NCBI GenBank assembly: GCA_030435675.1
Contig: CM059624.1
Span: forward strand, 13,602,769-13,666,768
DNA length: 64,000 nt
Origin: Steinernema hermaphroditum
Taxonomy: Eukaryota > Nematoda > Chromadorea > Rhabditida > Steinernematidae
Direction: 5' to 3'
Shown here: one piece after another, positions 21,108-32,470 of the stretch
How the letters are laid out: the number at the start of each line of letters is the position of its first letter
Numbering within the stretch: the first letter of the stretch is position 1
Translations under genes and position numbers: made by a program
The notes under the pieces: model-generated
The model's database searches: none
What the model was told of the DNA's origin: nothing
The model's input: only the letters and a program-made list of their open reading frames with translations

Positions 21108-21812
21108 TTATCTAGGCTGCTGCTGATTGGCCTGCGCTTGCATCTGAGCCTGGTGAGCGCGGGCGGCGTCGTCGCGCTGCTTCTGGGCTCGCAGGAACTC
21201 TCCGTAGTCGATGAATCCGTCACCATTGAAGTCGTCTTCTCGGAGGATCGAGTCGATCATCTGCTCGAGTTCAATCTCGCTGGGGAGAGGAGGAGGTTGG
21301 TTCGTGTTCTGATGTGCTGGACCCGGGTTCTCTGCAACGAATTGATATATTGTTCGAATAACTACAGTAATGCCTACCAGAGTGGAAATGGGTGATGGCC
21401 TTGATCAGCTCGACACCATCCAATCGGCCGTTCTTGTCCAAGTCGTGCATGTTAAAGTAGTGGAACTGTAACTGCTCGGGAGTCATGTTTGCTGTCGGGT
21501 CGACTTTACCGTCCAAGTGCTCTTTGATATGCCTAAATCGATCAATATGGTATGTACGATAAGAGTGGAATTAGTGACTTACTCGGCATTCTGTGCTTGT
21601 TCTCCACCGAACTGCTGCGTTCCCGCTGCAGGCTGGTGCTGAGCTGCCTGTGGTTGAGCATGCCCTTGCTGTGCTTGTTGAGCGTGCTGTTGGTGGTGCG
21701 CCTCGGGTGGTTGTTGCGCGTTCTGTCCGGGGAACGACGGTTGCTGGTGTCCGAGTGAGGTCTGCAGAAGACACACCGCAATCAGCGTAATCGCTCCCAC
21801 TGACGGCAACAT
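21108..21812 (-). CDS. MCFD2-like secreted EF-hand protein, copy 2 with Gln/His-rich linker
   Basis: Three exons (21812-21583, 21532-21378, 21331-21108) give 202 aa. The signal peptide ([21 protein letters not shown]) is followed by about 55 residues rich in Gln, His, Ala and Pro, absent from copy 1. Then come the same [20 protein letters not shown] block and two EF-hands ([10 protein letters not shown] and [10 protein letters not shown]). The C terminus is again Gln/Ala-rich. Intron positions and phases equal copy 1, so the two are duplicates. Probable role: ER-Golgi cargo receptor subunit. The low-complexity linker may have grown by repeat slippage. Confidence 0.9.
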
Positions 21813-24588
21813 GCTGAAATCGATTCGATTAATATTGACGGAAACAGTGCTATTGCCACGATCGTAAACTCGCGACAGGTCAAGGCTGTGCGCGAATTCG
21901 GTGTTCTATTTGGATTAAAAAGTTCATAGAGATTGAACTTTCGAGAGAAACGTGAGAATCTGATCGGTTTTGCATAACAGCGTCCCTAAACACAAACTAT
22001 CCCTTCTTATCGTAAGCCATACAAGCAAACACGAGCCAATCATCGTATTACACGCGTCAAATTCCTGTTGCTTTACATAACACCCATTTTACAGAATTAT
22101 TGTGTGTTAAATTTCAACTGCAGATCAATAGCAAGCTTCAGAAAGCATAATAACGTAGAAAACATGCGTAAATCTAGGTGGAAAAGCAAGGTTCACAGTA
22201 GCATTTGACTTCAAAACGCCGCGGTAGTGTAGTTGCATCTTTATCAAACGATTCGAGCCAAATTATGCTCTGAGTTCGCTAAAAATCAGTTTAGAAACAA
22301 CTGCTAAGTATCGGAAAGCAGATTTTCACCCTGAAACGCAAAAGTAACCGTGAAAACATCACACCACCCAAGTCCATTCAAACCACAATGACTTCCAAAT
22401 CATCGCAGAACACGTCAGCAGCTTCTAAATTAAACTCATGCGCTTTTCAAACGGGCAGATCATCACTAGAATCGTAGTAAACTGGAAATCCGAGCGCAAA
22501 ACAAACTGTAAGCAATCCATCACGCTACAAAATCACCTCCAAGTCATCGAAAAACACGTGTCATAAGCGCGAATCGCCCGACGGAATGCGTGAAATCAAT
22601 TAGCCACCAACGAACGTGTCGCTGCAGCTCGCGTTAAAGCAAACACAATCGAACGGGACAGCAGTGCAGTCCAGAATTCCTCGATTTAGTCGATCTGCTG
22701 TGCGCGATCACGATTCGCGCAATCGCCGAACGGGGGCGTGACGGTCACGAATCCATCTTGCGGCAGAAGAACAGAACACGTTGCCCGCAGAAGCGTTACG
22801 GTAGCGAGAAAAGCGATTCATCGATCGTATGCGCCGGCGACGATCGGTTCGGATCGCCGGGGGATTTTCTGGATCTGGGATCGCTGGGAGCGACAGAGAG
22901 ACATGGATGCAGAAGGGCGCGCGTGATCCCATCGCGATTGTTTGGAGTGACGCGTCGGCGAATCGGTCGCTCTGTCTGATTGTCGCGTTTGTGTCCTTTT
23001 CAAGTGGACGTTTACTGGCAAGACTAGACGTCAGCTGTTGGCGCGCGAGTCAGAGCTCGTCGGAAATTCAACTGAAATCGTTCCAGAACTCCAGCGGACT
23101 CGTACAGAACGCTAAAAACCGCGCCCAACAACCTCATCATCGCCACAGCCGTCCAGATCGATTGATGCGGACACGTTTTTGAGCGACGATCGTGTGTGTT
23201 TGAATGTCCGAGTCGCCATTGCCGTACACAGTTGCCAGGAGACGACACCCGCCTTCGATCGACGAAGATAGAGATCAGCTGCAGAATCTGTCGACGTCGT
23301 CGAGAGCTCCACCGCAACAGTTTCCCGACCACGACGACAAGAAGAATCAGCAGCAAAGTTACTCCTTCTCATCTTTTTCTTCGTTGCTCGCCCCCACTGC
23401 TGCGCAGCTTTGGAATTCTGCTCAGGTTTGTACTGCTTGACTTATCAAATTCTGTGGTTCTTTGAAAGGCGGAATTGCTGCAAACCTGCTTTACAGTTTT
23501 GCGCCTGAGTATGCGTGAATGGGTACTGTATTTATATGCCGAAAGACCACTTGCCTTCTCGTAGTAATTCTCTGGTCGTTTTAAATGTGCATTTTAAATG
23601 TTTTGCATGGTAGAAAACAGGTTCCTTAACGTATTTTGATCAGTTATCGTCACGATTTATGGCCTTTCTTTGGAGACTCCATCTGCCGCCTCATAATCGC
23701 ATTGTTTTGGCGCAATCCTTATCGTTGTACTTCATTGTTTCTAGCTTCTATGAATTCCTGTTAGATTGTTGCATTGGTGAGTCCATTCTTCCGTCGTAGT
23801 ATAGTCTGTGTTGTCCTGGAGGCTCTCTGATAACGCCTGAACACGTCAGCATGACGTTAATATTTCATTTTTTTATGTTCATCTTTTTTGGCAATGTTCT
23901 GTTGGAGCGCATAGAATCGCCCTATGCGTTGTAGACAGTCTACTTGTACCTGCTAGACAGATCTGTGCAAATATCAGTTCATTTTCACTTTTACTGGTTG
24001 TACAAGCAGTTGCTATCATGCCCGGAATAATCTCGCTTCCGTTCCTGGATTCAAAATCCCCAGCTGCCAGCATCATCTCCAAGTTGAAGGTGATACATCG
24101 ATTACTTTCACATTATCCCTTCCCTCTGATTCACTTTGTTTTCCTCCCTTTCCTCGCCTTAATTGCGGTGTTGTTTATCCAGCTTTTGATTGAGTTCCTT
24201 CTTTTTGCGTCTTTCTCTTTACGTGTAGTTGCTCCGTTATCTCATAGAGTCATCTACACGTCGTTCGAAGGCGGGCGCTGAGGAACGCCGAAACTAAACT
24301 GGTTGCATCCGCATTGTTCGTTGTTCCACTGGCGCGCCAATCGATTTGACGGATTTCTGAGCTGTCGCGATTCTTATCATTCGGGATTTTAGAAGCTGTT
24401 TTGTTATCCATTTTGAAGGGAACCTGTGTTCGATCAATTGATTTCGTCACCGTGTACTTACTGTTCGCCAATTTCAGAACACTCTTGCGGCAGTTCAACA
24501 AAGCGACCCACCAATTCGCCACAACAACTCTTGGGGAAGTGATTTGGACACGTATTGTGCTCAGCCGTCATTGCCGCTAACGTTCGAA
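21813..24588. other. Long region upstream of syntaxin-5
   Basis: About 2.8 kb with one candidate upstream exon (listed separately) and no other convincing gene. A GC-rich stretch at about 22,690-23,200 could be a promoter or first-exon region. Open frames there on both strands show no domain. Confidence 0.4.
23204..23426 (+). CDS. Candidate alternative first exon, possibly of syntaxin-5
   Basis: The frame starting MSESPLPYTVARRRHPPSID is rich in Ser, Gln and Pro and ends at a CAG|GTTTGT donor in phase 0 (after NSAQ). A phase-0 acceptor (GTGCTCAG) lies at about 24,564, just before the syntaxin-5 start, and would read through in frame into MPCRDRT. That would make a long syntaxin-5 form. Syntaxin-5 is known in mammals to have a long form with an Arg-rich N terminus. 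This link is inference; the exon could belong to nothing or to another transcript. Confidence 0.3.
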
Positions 24589-25711
24589 ATGCCGTGCAGA
24601 GATCGTACAAATGAGTTTCGTACGAGTGCGAAGTCGATTCAGGTTAAACAACCGTTTGCATTACCCTTCTGAGCTGTAAATATCTTCAGATGAAATCGCA
24701 AGTGAACGGCTACGTTAACAACCGCCACGACCGTCAAAGGCTAGTACAGCAGTCCGTGCAGTTCAATCAGCTGGCGAGGCGGATTGGCAAAGATTTGAGC
24801 CACACATGCGCGAAAATGGAGAAACTCACCGAGTTATCGAAGAAGAGTTCGTTGTTTGAAGAACGCAGCGGAGAAATTGAAGAGCTGTCGAAAATCATCC
24901 GCCAGGACATCGCTGGTCTGAACAAGCAGATCGCTGTCTTGCATGACTACAAAAACAACCGATTTGGAGTGTCACAGAACAACAAGGACCAAGGCGAAGG
25001 CCATTCGAAGCTCGTAGTTGTCGGCTTGCAAACGAAGCTGGCCTCCGTTTCGAAAACGTTCCAAAATGTACTGGAAATGCGAACAGAGGTATGTTGCTGC
25101 ATCACGGCTATGGACCTTAATATGCTTTTTTGCAGACTCTTAAAAAGCAGAAGAATCGTCGTGAGCATTTCTCTAAAGTACAACAAGTTCCTGCAGCATT
25201 GCCGCCTTCATCTAGTTCAGGATACAGTACGGCGCGCTCGTTTTTCATTTATATCGTCTGGCTTTTCCAGTGAATATGCTTTTGACCCAAGGAGAAAACA
25301 ACGCCGGTCCCGGTTCAAATTCCGTATCCCTCGATATGGACCAGATTCAAGCGCAAAGTCAGCAGATGATGACCGATGAGATGACCTCATATGCCCAGCA
25401 ACGAAGTAGTGCCATGGAACAGATCGAGAAAAATATTTCTGAGTTGGGATCTATATTCTCTCAGTTGGCGTCATTAGTTTCCGAGCAGGGAGAAATGATC
25501 ACGAGGTACGCTTCGAAGGTCTGTGGGCTGTAGGTAAATTTTATTCTTCAGAATTGATACGAACGTTGAGGAGACGTCGATGAATGTGGAAGGCGCGCAC
25601 GTGGAGCTGCTCCGTTACTTCAACTCCATTTCGAAAAACCGGTGGCTGATGCTCAAAATCTTCGGAGTGCTGATGATCTTCTTTGTCGTTTTCGTCGTGT
25701 TCCTCACATAA
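24589..25711 (+). CDS. syx-5: Syntaxin-5 (Golgi t-SNARE)
   Basis: Five exons (24589-24642, 24690-25088, 25136-25226, 25271-25505, 25552-25711) give 312 aa. The N terminus MPCRDRTNEFRTSAKSIQ matches the short-form start of syntaxin-5. It is followed by RIGKDLS, a helical domain (EIEELSKIIRQDIAGLNKQI), the SNARE motif from about residue 225 with the conserved zero-layer Gln (SLVSEQGEMI), and a C-terminal membrane anchor after NRWLMLK. The protein mediates ER-Golgi and intra-Golgi vesicle fusion. Exon 3 must end at TAC A|GTACGG, because reading on meets a stop; this gives a 44-nt intron with acceptor TTTTCCAG and an in-frame join (GYMNMLL). Confidence 0.95.
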
Positions 25712-26317
25712 ATGACGCGCGGGTGACTCGCCCCGCCACCCCTGTGCTGTCTCCGGTGAGGGATTTAGGTCATCATCCCAGTGTTTTCCTTGCCGTCGCG
25801 CTCGAAGTGCCTCCCCTATCTGTACACTGTAGTAGAACTGCGACTAGCATAATTTATTGATCCTGGAATGTGATATGAAGATGTAAAATATGATGTATTG
25901 TACACGAGATATGTATATTTCTATTAACATTGTATTTTATGCTACGGGGTTAAGATACCGTTCGTGTTGATTCCATTGGAGTTCTAAAGGTATAAAACGC
26001 CTTGTTGAATATCTTGCTCATTTTTATTACTCCTGCGCTGTTTTCCAGCTGCGAGCAATCGATAGATAGCGTCTTGATGATTACGTCACCGTGTTTTGAA
26101 GCTAGAGCAGTAAACAAGCTACGTGGAAGCGCACAGGAAGCAAAGGTTGTGTACCGTCCAGTCGCGTGCAGCCACGTCGTCACATGATTGCTCGCGGCGA
26201 GACCTTCCATAGACGCGACAGAATCGTTCATTTCGCCAGATTTCCATGGAAACAACTGATTTATTCATCTCGAGTCGATTTCAGAAACCGAAAGCTGGAA
26301 CACTATTACGAGAAGCG
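25712..26317. other. Intergenic between syntaxin-5 and HRD1
   Basis: AT-rich 3' sequence of syntaxin-5, then the HRD1 5' region. No further gene or repeat is evident. Confidence 0.45.
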
Positions 26318-28880
26318 ATGATTCGACCGTCGACCGCGATGGTGACGGGGGTCAGCTTCGCACTGACCGCCTTGACCGTCACAAACGCCTACTTGGAGAA
26401 AAAGCAGTTTTATCCGGCCGTTGTATACATGACCAAGAGTAATGCTTCTCTAGCCGTAATTCCACGTTTTTCAAATCCAAAAGCAGCATCTGTTTTAGGT
26501 GATGTACGTGCAAATCGTCGTGTTGGGTTATTTGGCTTTCCAACTGCTAAGGAAGATCTTCTTTGGACAGTTGAGAGCTGCTGAAAGCGAGGTAAGGATT
26601 GAAAGAATGACCGGTTTGTCATCGTCATGCGTCACAGGATATTATTAGCTTGTCTAGTCAGCCTGCATAGTGTGCCAATGTGTGATTTGCAGGCGGTTGA
26701 ATGTCCTGTTTCAGACGTTTACAGTCTAGTAGCAATGTCTGAAAGTCGCCTAACCGCAATGGACGCGTCGTATTCAGTTTGTAGACACTACTTCCATTCA
26801 TTTTATTGGTACACTCTGTGTAAGATGCTGGACACAAACAATTTTGAAATTTTTTGCGTCCGCTAGACCATTGCGTAGAATGTATTTCCGCAGTACATTT
26901 ATTAAACGTTCTTTTTTCAGCACATCTCCGAGAGAATGTGGCACGCTATCATGGAAACTTGCCTCGCTTTCACCGTATTCCGTGACGAACTATCGTACAC
27001 GTTCGCGTTACAGTTCCTGCTTTTGTTGTTTGTAAAATGTTTCCACTGGCTAAGCGAAGATCGAGTGGACTACATGGAGAGATCTCCCGTGATCACCATC
27101 ACTTTCCACACTAGGATCATCTCACTTCTTGCACTCTTAAGTGCCATTGACAGTTACTGTATTTCGAGCGCCTACTTCTACTCCCTCAAGGCTGGAGTTA
27201 CCGCTCAGATGGTGTTCGGGTTTGAGGTATGCTCGCAGATTTTGTCTTCTTGGAGTAACGACATCTTTTTAGTATGCCGTCATGATGACTATGGTGGCTC
27301 ACGTCGCTATCAAGTACGTTCTCCACATGCACGATCTGCGTTCACTCCATCCCTGGGAGAACAAAGCCGTCTACTTGCTGTACGCCGAGCTTTTCATCAG
27401 TAAGTTCGATGCTCCGCGATCTTGTCTTATCCGAGACCGCTTTAGATTTCATTCGATGCATTCTCTACTTCTCGTTCGCGTTTGTCATGTGGCGCGTCCA
27501 CGCTATACCACTGTTCGCCATTAGACCGTTCTACATGACTATGCGCGCCTTCCACAAGGCTGTGAACGACGTTATTCTGTCCAGAAGAGCGATTCACGCC
27601 ATGAACAACTTGTTCCCTCTGGCTAGTGAAGAAGAACTTAACCAAGGTAAGGGAATGGACTGAGAGCTGAATGTTGTTCATGGTGCATATAATGGAACTG
27701 CGACTTTGAACATGAATCGCATCATTTCCACTCCGAACCAGGTTACTGAACGATCTGTTTTAGGCGACAATACCTGTATTATCTGCCGTGAGGAGATGAC
27801 CGTCATGAGCGGAGCAAAGAAACTCCCTTGCAACCACATCTTCCATCCGAACTGCCTGCGCTCCTGGTTCCAACGTCAGCAGACCTGCCCCACTTGCCGT
27901 ACCGACATCTTAGCTGATCGTCGAACGGGAACGGTTCCAAATCAAGCTGCCGCTGGAGGAAACGGCCCCATTCCGGGAATCCGAGTAAACATCAACCCAG
28001 GTGGAGCTAACCAAGCCGGCGCCAACGTTCCTCCTGTCGTATTCCCGTTCATGGCACATCAATTCGCTTTTCCTGCTGCTCAAGCTCCACCCGCTGCTCC
28101 ACCAGCTGGTGAGCAAGCGCAACAGCCGCAACAGGATCAACAACAACAGCAACCGACGCAACAGCCGCAGATGCCCCACATGCCGATGCCAATGATGCCT
28201 CCATTCATGCCTCCATTCATGATGCCGCCACCACCTCCACCACCGCCATTCCCTCAACCTCCTTCAGTGAGTAACCCCCTGCCTTAAACCGTAACCCGTT
28301 GTTCCTTTTAGTTCGCTGGCATGACTGACGAGGAATTGCGTGCCATGGAAGGCAATTCTCGCTCCGCCCTAGAGGCTCGTATGCGCACCATCCAAAATAT
28401 TTCGGTTCTTTTGGATGCGGCTATGTATCAGTACGGACAGTACATGGCCGTTACTGCCCAGATGGCGTAAGAAGTCCCTTACATACATTGAAAATATCAT
28501 TTTTCTACTTTAGTGCGGCACAGAGTGCTACTCCAGCACAGGGAGAGGCCAGCAGCTCGTCGAACGAAAACGAAGCATCCCAAGATCCAGTTCCTGAACC
28601 GGAGGAGCAACCACAAGAAGTGGAACAACCAGCGCCTGCTCAGGAAGAAGTTGTGCAAGCTGAAGAAGAACAGCCGAGCACATCGACTGCCGTGGAACCA
28701 GAGCCCGAACAAATCAGCCCAGAGCCAAGCAGTCCTGAAGACGAGAAACTGAACGAGCTCCGCCAACGTCGACTGGCACGATTTGGCCAGAACTCCTCGT
28801 CTTCATCATCAATCACCGATCTGGGAGCGACGTCGTCTACAAACGTTTCCGATGGTGCAGCCAGCAGCTCGGACGCGTAA
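26318..28880 (+). CDS. sel-11: HRD1/synoviolin-type ERAD ubiquitin ligase
   Basis: Eight exons (26318-26455, 26499-26591, 26921-27226, 27273-27399, 27446-27646, 27764-28266, 28312-28466, 28514-28880) give 629 aa. HRD1 is the multispanning ER-membrane E3 ligase that ubiquitinates misfolded proteins for ER-associated degradation. Membrane-region blocks diagnostic of the family are present (FFGQLRAAE, WLSEDRVDYMERSP, FGFEYAVMMTM, WENKAVYLLYAELF). The cytosolic RING-H2 spans about residues 293-336 (CIICREEM through CPTC). A low-complexity Pro/Met/Gln tail follows, then a conserved helical block (EGNSRSALEARMRTIQNIS), an acidic stretch and a KLNELRQRRLARF motif near the end. The start is the first Met of MIRPSTAMVTG, as in the family. 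The introns are short and canonical. Confidence 0.95.
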
Positions 28881-29369
28881 GACTGTGTAGTAATAAGAAG
28901 AAGGTATATATGTGCGGATTGCTGTATAGTTCTTAAGTTATTTGTTTGGGTTGTAAGTAACTGATGTGATGTCTTCAGTAACAGCTTTATAGTTTATTTT
29001 GCGATAAAAGCTAGTGAGTGGTGACCAGCTGTGGATAAGATTTGGCGCGGTGGTTTTGTCTTGATGCCATTCTAGACTCTCGTGAACAATCAGTAAATTT
29101 GTCGTGAGCGTCTGAAGTGTCTACGGGTAGAATTCTAGTCTGTACTCGTCTCCCAAGTGTCATGTGTCTGCAAAGGCGATTTTAGATATCTGGTGTGTCT
29201 AGACTTCTAAAAGAACTGTCTAGTTTGTTCTGAAGTCTACTGTCATCACATATTATAATATAACCATTGATACCATCTATAGACTGAATAATTCGCCTGC
29301 TTTACAGCACTGTATTGGAAGATCTGGATACGGTGGTGGACCATTCAATAAATAATTTATTTTCTATGT
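28881..29369. other. Intergenic between convergent HRD1 and Ly6-like genes
   Basis: 3' untranslated sequence of HRD1 and AT-rich spacer. No other feature is supported. Confidence 0.45.
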
Positions 29370-29764
29370 CTACCCATATCGTGACGACACTAAAGCAATT
29401 AGCATGACAATTAGAGAACCTTCACGAAAAGTGGAAAAGGCGCCATTACATAAATTTCCATCGCAACAGCAATAGGTCGCCTTAACGTTGTTGAGCTCCC
29501 TCTCCAGGCACCTGCTACCGTATGCCCAACAGTCGATCGTATTGCTGCCTTCGTCGCACATCCTAGAAGACCTCTATTACAAAAAAGGACAAGAACTCTA
29601 TCTTACTTTGCTGTAGTGCCGTTAAAATCGGCCTTGATGCACCAGCCACTTAGACAGGGAACTACCGTTTCCCGTTGACTGGTGGAGTTTGTCGAAAAAC
29701 AAAGAGTCTGCGCCGACGCGGAGAGGATTAGGAAGTGGGTAATGAGGAGAAGGACAATTCTCAT
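29370..29764 (-). CDS. Small secreted Ly6/uPAR-like protein, probably GPI-anchored
   Basis: Two exons (29764-29607, 29562-29370) give 116 aa. The signal peptide is MRIVLLLITHFLILSASA. The mature part has the Cys pattern of the three-finger/Ly6 group, ending in the hallmark CCCDGNLCN. The last residues are hydrophobic (SLIVMLIALVSS), as expected for a GPI-anchor signal. Such proteins sit on the outer cell surface and bind receptors or channels in other animals; the partner here is unknown. AATAAA lies on the minus strand at 29,361-29,356, very close to the stop. A decayed inverted copy of exon 2 lies at 30,222-30,312. Confidence 0.85.
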
Positions 29765-30221
29765 TTGGGAGTTACAGGAGGTGAGTCAAGAGTAGCGACG
29801 ACAACCGGTCCAGAAGTGTGTGCAGCGCATGGAAGGGACAGCGGCGCAACTTAAGAAGGCGAGTGAGCAAACTGAGGACACAATGGGTGCGCGAGGAGGC
29901 GACCACCCGATACGTGGAGAAGCAGACGATCAAGGAGATCAAAGACGAAAAAGCACAGTACATACGAAGTCTTTTTTTTGGCACAGACATCACAGGTGAG
30001 GAGGAAAGGTGGTGCCCGAAAAGGGAAGTCGAAAGATCAGGAGATCGAAATGGGTGTGCAGTTTGAGGAAGTGGACGTAGACAGAACATGTAGTTTGGGT
30101 CTTAAAATAGGTGCATACAGTACACCTTTACCCTGGGCGGTCTATACTCTGGACTTTGCTTTTCTGAAATTCATTATTATTTAGAGATATGAAACGGTTT
30201 GTGATTGAGTGAATTGAGGGA
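29765..30221. other. Unassigned region with a charged open frame
   Basis: A plus-strand frame at 29,818-30,066 contains a helix-like charged run (ATTRYVEKQTIKEIKDEKAQ) and a possible donor (ACAG|GTGAGG at about 29,995). No partner exon or domain is recognisable, so no gene is called. Confidence 0.3.
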
Positions 30222-30312
30222 TCTTCTAGGATGTGTGATGAAGACCGCAACAGGATCGATTGTTGGGCATACGGTAGCAAGTACCTGGAGAGGGAGCACA
30301 ACAAGTAGATTA
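30222..30312 (+). pseudogene. Inverted decayed copy of Ly6-like exon 2
   Basis: After the same splice-site context (TCTTCTAG|GATGTG) the frame reads MCDEDRNRIDCWAYGSKYLE and stops soon after (REHNK). It matches exon 2 of the gene at 29.4-29.8 kb on the opposite strand. One Cys is changed to Tyr, and the CCCDGNLCN end is lost. No exon 1 counterpart is visible. Confidence 0.75.
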
Positions 30313-30646
30313 TTCTTATACCTTCTTCTTCTACTTAAATTGTGGTCTTGATTTTCCCGCAACGATTCACACCAATGCGAGAGTCAAGAAGGGATCAAAA
30401 GCAGAACTGGATTCAGGGATAAACTCAGATTTTCTGACACTCTTGCTTTCTAAACGTATCTACAAACTGGTCTTCAAATCGAGCAAATGCTTTATTCATG
30501 TCTTCAACACATACAATGCTTCTACTTCCGGGCACAAATCTCCAGCTACAGTATTTGAACAAAATTGTGGCAAGAGTTCGTGTTCAGTTTTTCTGCGCAG
30601 ACATCAAATGTCAAGTGGAAAAATGAGAGTGGGGGAATGCCAAGAA

Positions 30647-31061
30647 CAGGGGTGGGCAAGGGGTGGGTCGATTATGGTCCCGCAACGAAATCCCTGAATT
30701 TGCAATGTACCGCGACGGTCGCGTGGGAGTGTAAAATACGGTGGATTTGTGGGCAGTTTACAGCATAAAATGGCCAATTTACCACTTTTTTCTCGGCTGG
30801 GGTAGGCATAAAGGGGTCTACCCGATAGTACGTGGCTAGATAAACGATCATATAGCAAAACATAAGGCAAAATGACAATTTTTCTACAAAAGTCAGGCTC
30901 TTAGGCCAAAAACAGCAATGAAACATAGTAATTTCGATGTACTGCTGCATAGAGCTAGGCGAGCTCTATTGATTAGACCCCCCTTTACTCCCCCCCCCCC
31001 CGGCCCGACATGGGGGGTAAGCCCACCTTTTTTGAAATAGGTCCACCCTTGCCCAGCACTG
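30647..31061. mobile_element. hAT MITE (415 bp) with perfect 8-bp target duplication
   Basis: The left end is CAGGGGTGGGCAAGGGGTGG and the right end is the complement-type CCACCCTTGCCCAGCACTG, typical of hAT termini (CAGnGnTGGGCAA). The flanking 8 bp are GCCAAGAA on both sides (30,639-30,646 and 31,062-31,069). There is no transposase frame; a C-run lies near the right end. Confidence 0.9.
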
Positions 31062-32470
31062 GCCAAGAACCAATAAGTCAATTTATGTGTTCAGTTTGAA
31101 TCATCGTGCATATTTGAACCATGAACTTAAGCCGTAGTCATGATAGAGGAGAGCATCAGTAGCAAGAGAATGTGTAGTTGCCTAGAGATTGAGATTCCTA
31201 GAGATTGAGGGTTTTTAACTTGTTTCATACCATATACAGTACCCATTTGGCAATATTGACTTTTGGGCACGTGCAAGAGTCTATTTTTGCAAGAGCGCAC
31301 CAAAGATGAAACCTGATTTCGTGGCATTTCGAGGAGCGACGGCGAAAAATCAAACCTTAAATATGGAAATGTTTGCTTTTCGCGAGTTCCGCAACACATG
31401 GGAGCCTGCCGTAACCATTAGCAATCTGACAAGGACTCAAACATAATCTGGAAAGATCTGCTCAAAGAAAACTTTGTGAAGATCACAGGATGTGTCTTTA
31501 TTGGCTCCTTTTCTACAAAGGTATCGAATTTCACGACGAGCAAAGTACGCTCACGCGTCTGCTCTTTAAAATGCACTTTTTCCGTGGGCAAACATTGAGA
31601 CGTGAGGAAGGGGTTCCCTTAAAGGAAGCGTAAAAGGTCACAATAGAGGCGCCATGTTTGCATTTGCGAAGTGAAGAAAGTTTTTTTCAGAAGCAACTTG
31701 GGGATTAACAGAAGACACAATTCCTTTGATAATCAATCTGTACAGATTTCACAGCTAGCCTAACGAAAGTAGAACTGAATTTCCGCTCATGTGCTTTTTT
31801 GCGATTCTTTGTGAGGTCACCGGCGATCACCATGAAAAGTATTTAAAAAATACAAATTTAAACCGAGAACAACTCATTCCACACGATTTTGTGCTGACGG
31901 TTCAACGTGCGACATTTACCAGATCGCTGCACTCAGATCGATCCTGCACGGATTAACCTGTTGTGCAAAATCTTTCAACAAACCTTGGGGTACTTTTTCA
32001 ACGGTTTCGAAATTCAGACGTGTCTGCACGTTTCTGTTTCTGTCTCTTTTTCTGTGTGACGCATCAGTGCGGTGTTCTGCTCTTGCTAGTCATTCGCTTC
32101 GCTCGTGGCACTCCGCGATAGTTGTGTTCATCTCGATGAAACGATTGAATGACCTTTTAGCTTGCCGCTAGACTTTCTCTACTCTTTATTTGTCTGTGAG
32201 ACCGATGACATATGTTAAACGGACAGGGTCATCGCGAAAAAATTTTCTGAAATCTTTGCGTGTGCTAGTCATTCATATGGCTGGAGCGCTTCCGCGTTGG
32301 TCGTGCTTGTTATTGAACCCCTGTTTCTCGCGGGATTATCGACCCTATCGCATTCGCGTAGGCGCGAATCATCGCCCTGTTAATTCAATTCGAGTTACGT
32401 AAACTCACTATTCGCTTCATTGTAGATTTTCTATCCGCACTCTTCACGCAATTCACCACTCACACCGGGA
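31062..32470. other. Intergenic upstream of PCF11
   Basis: No convincing gene. The last 500 bp are probably the PCF11 promoter and 5' untranslated region. Confidence 0.4.
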
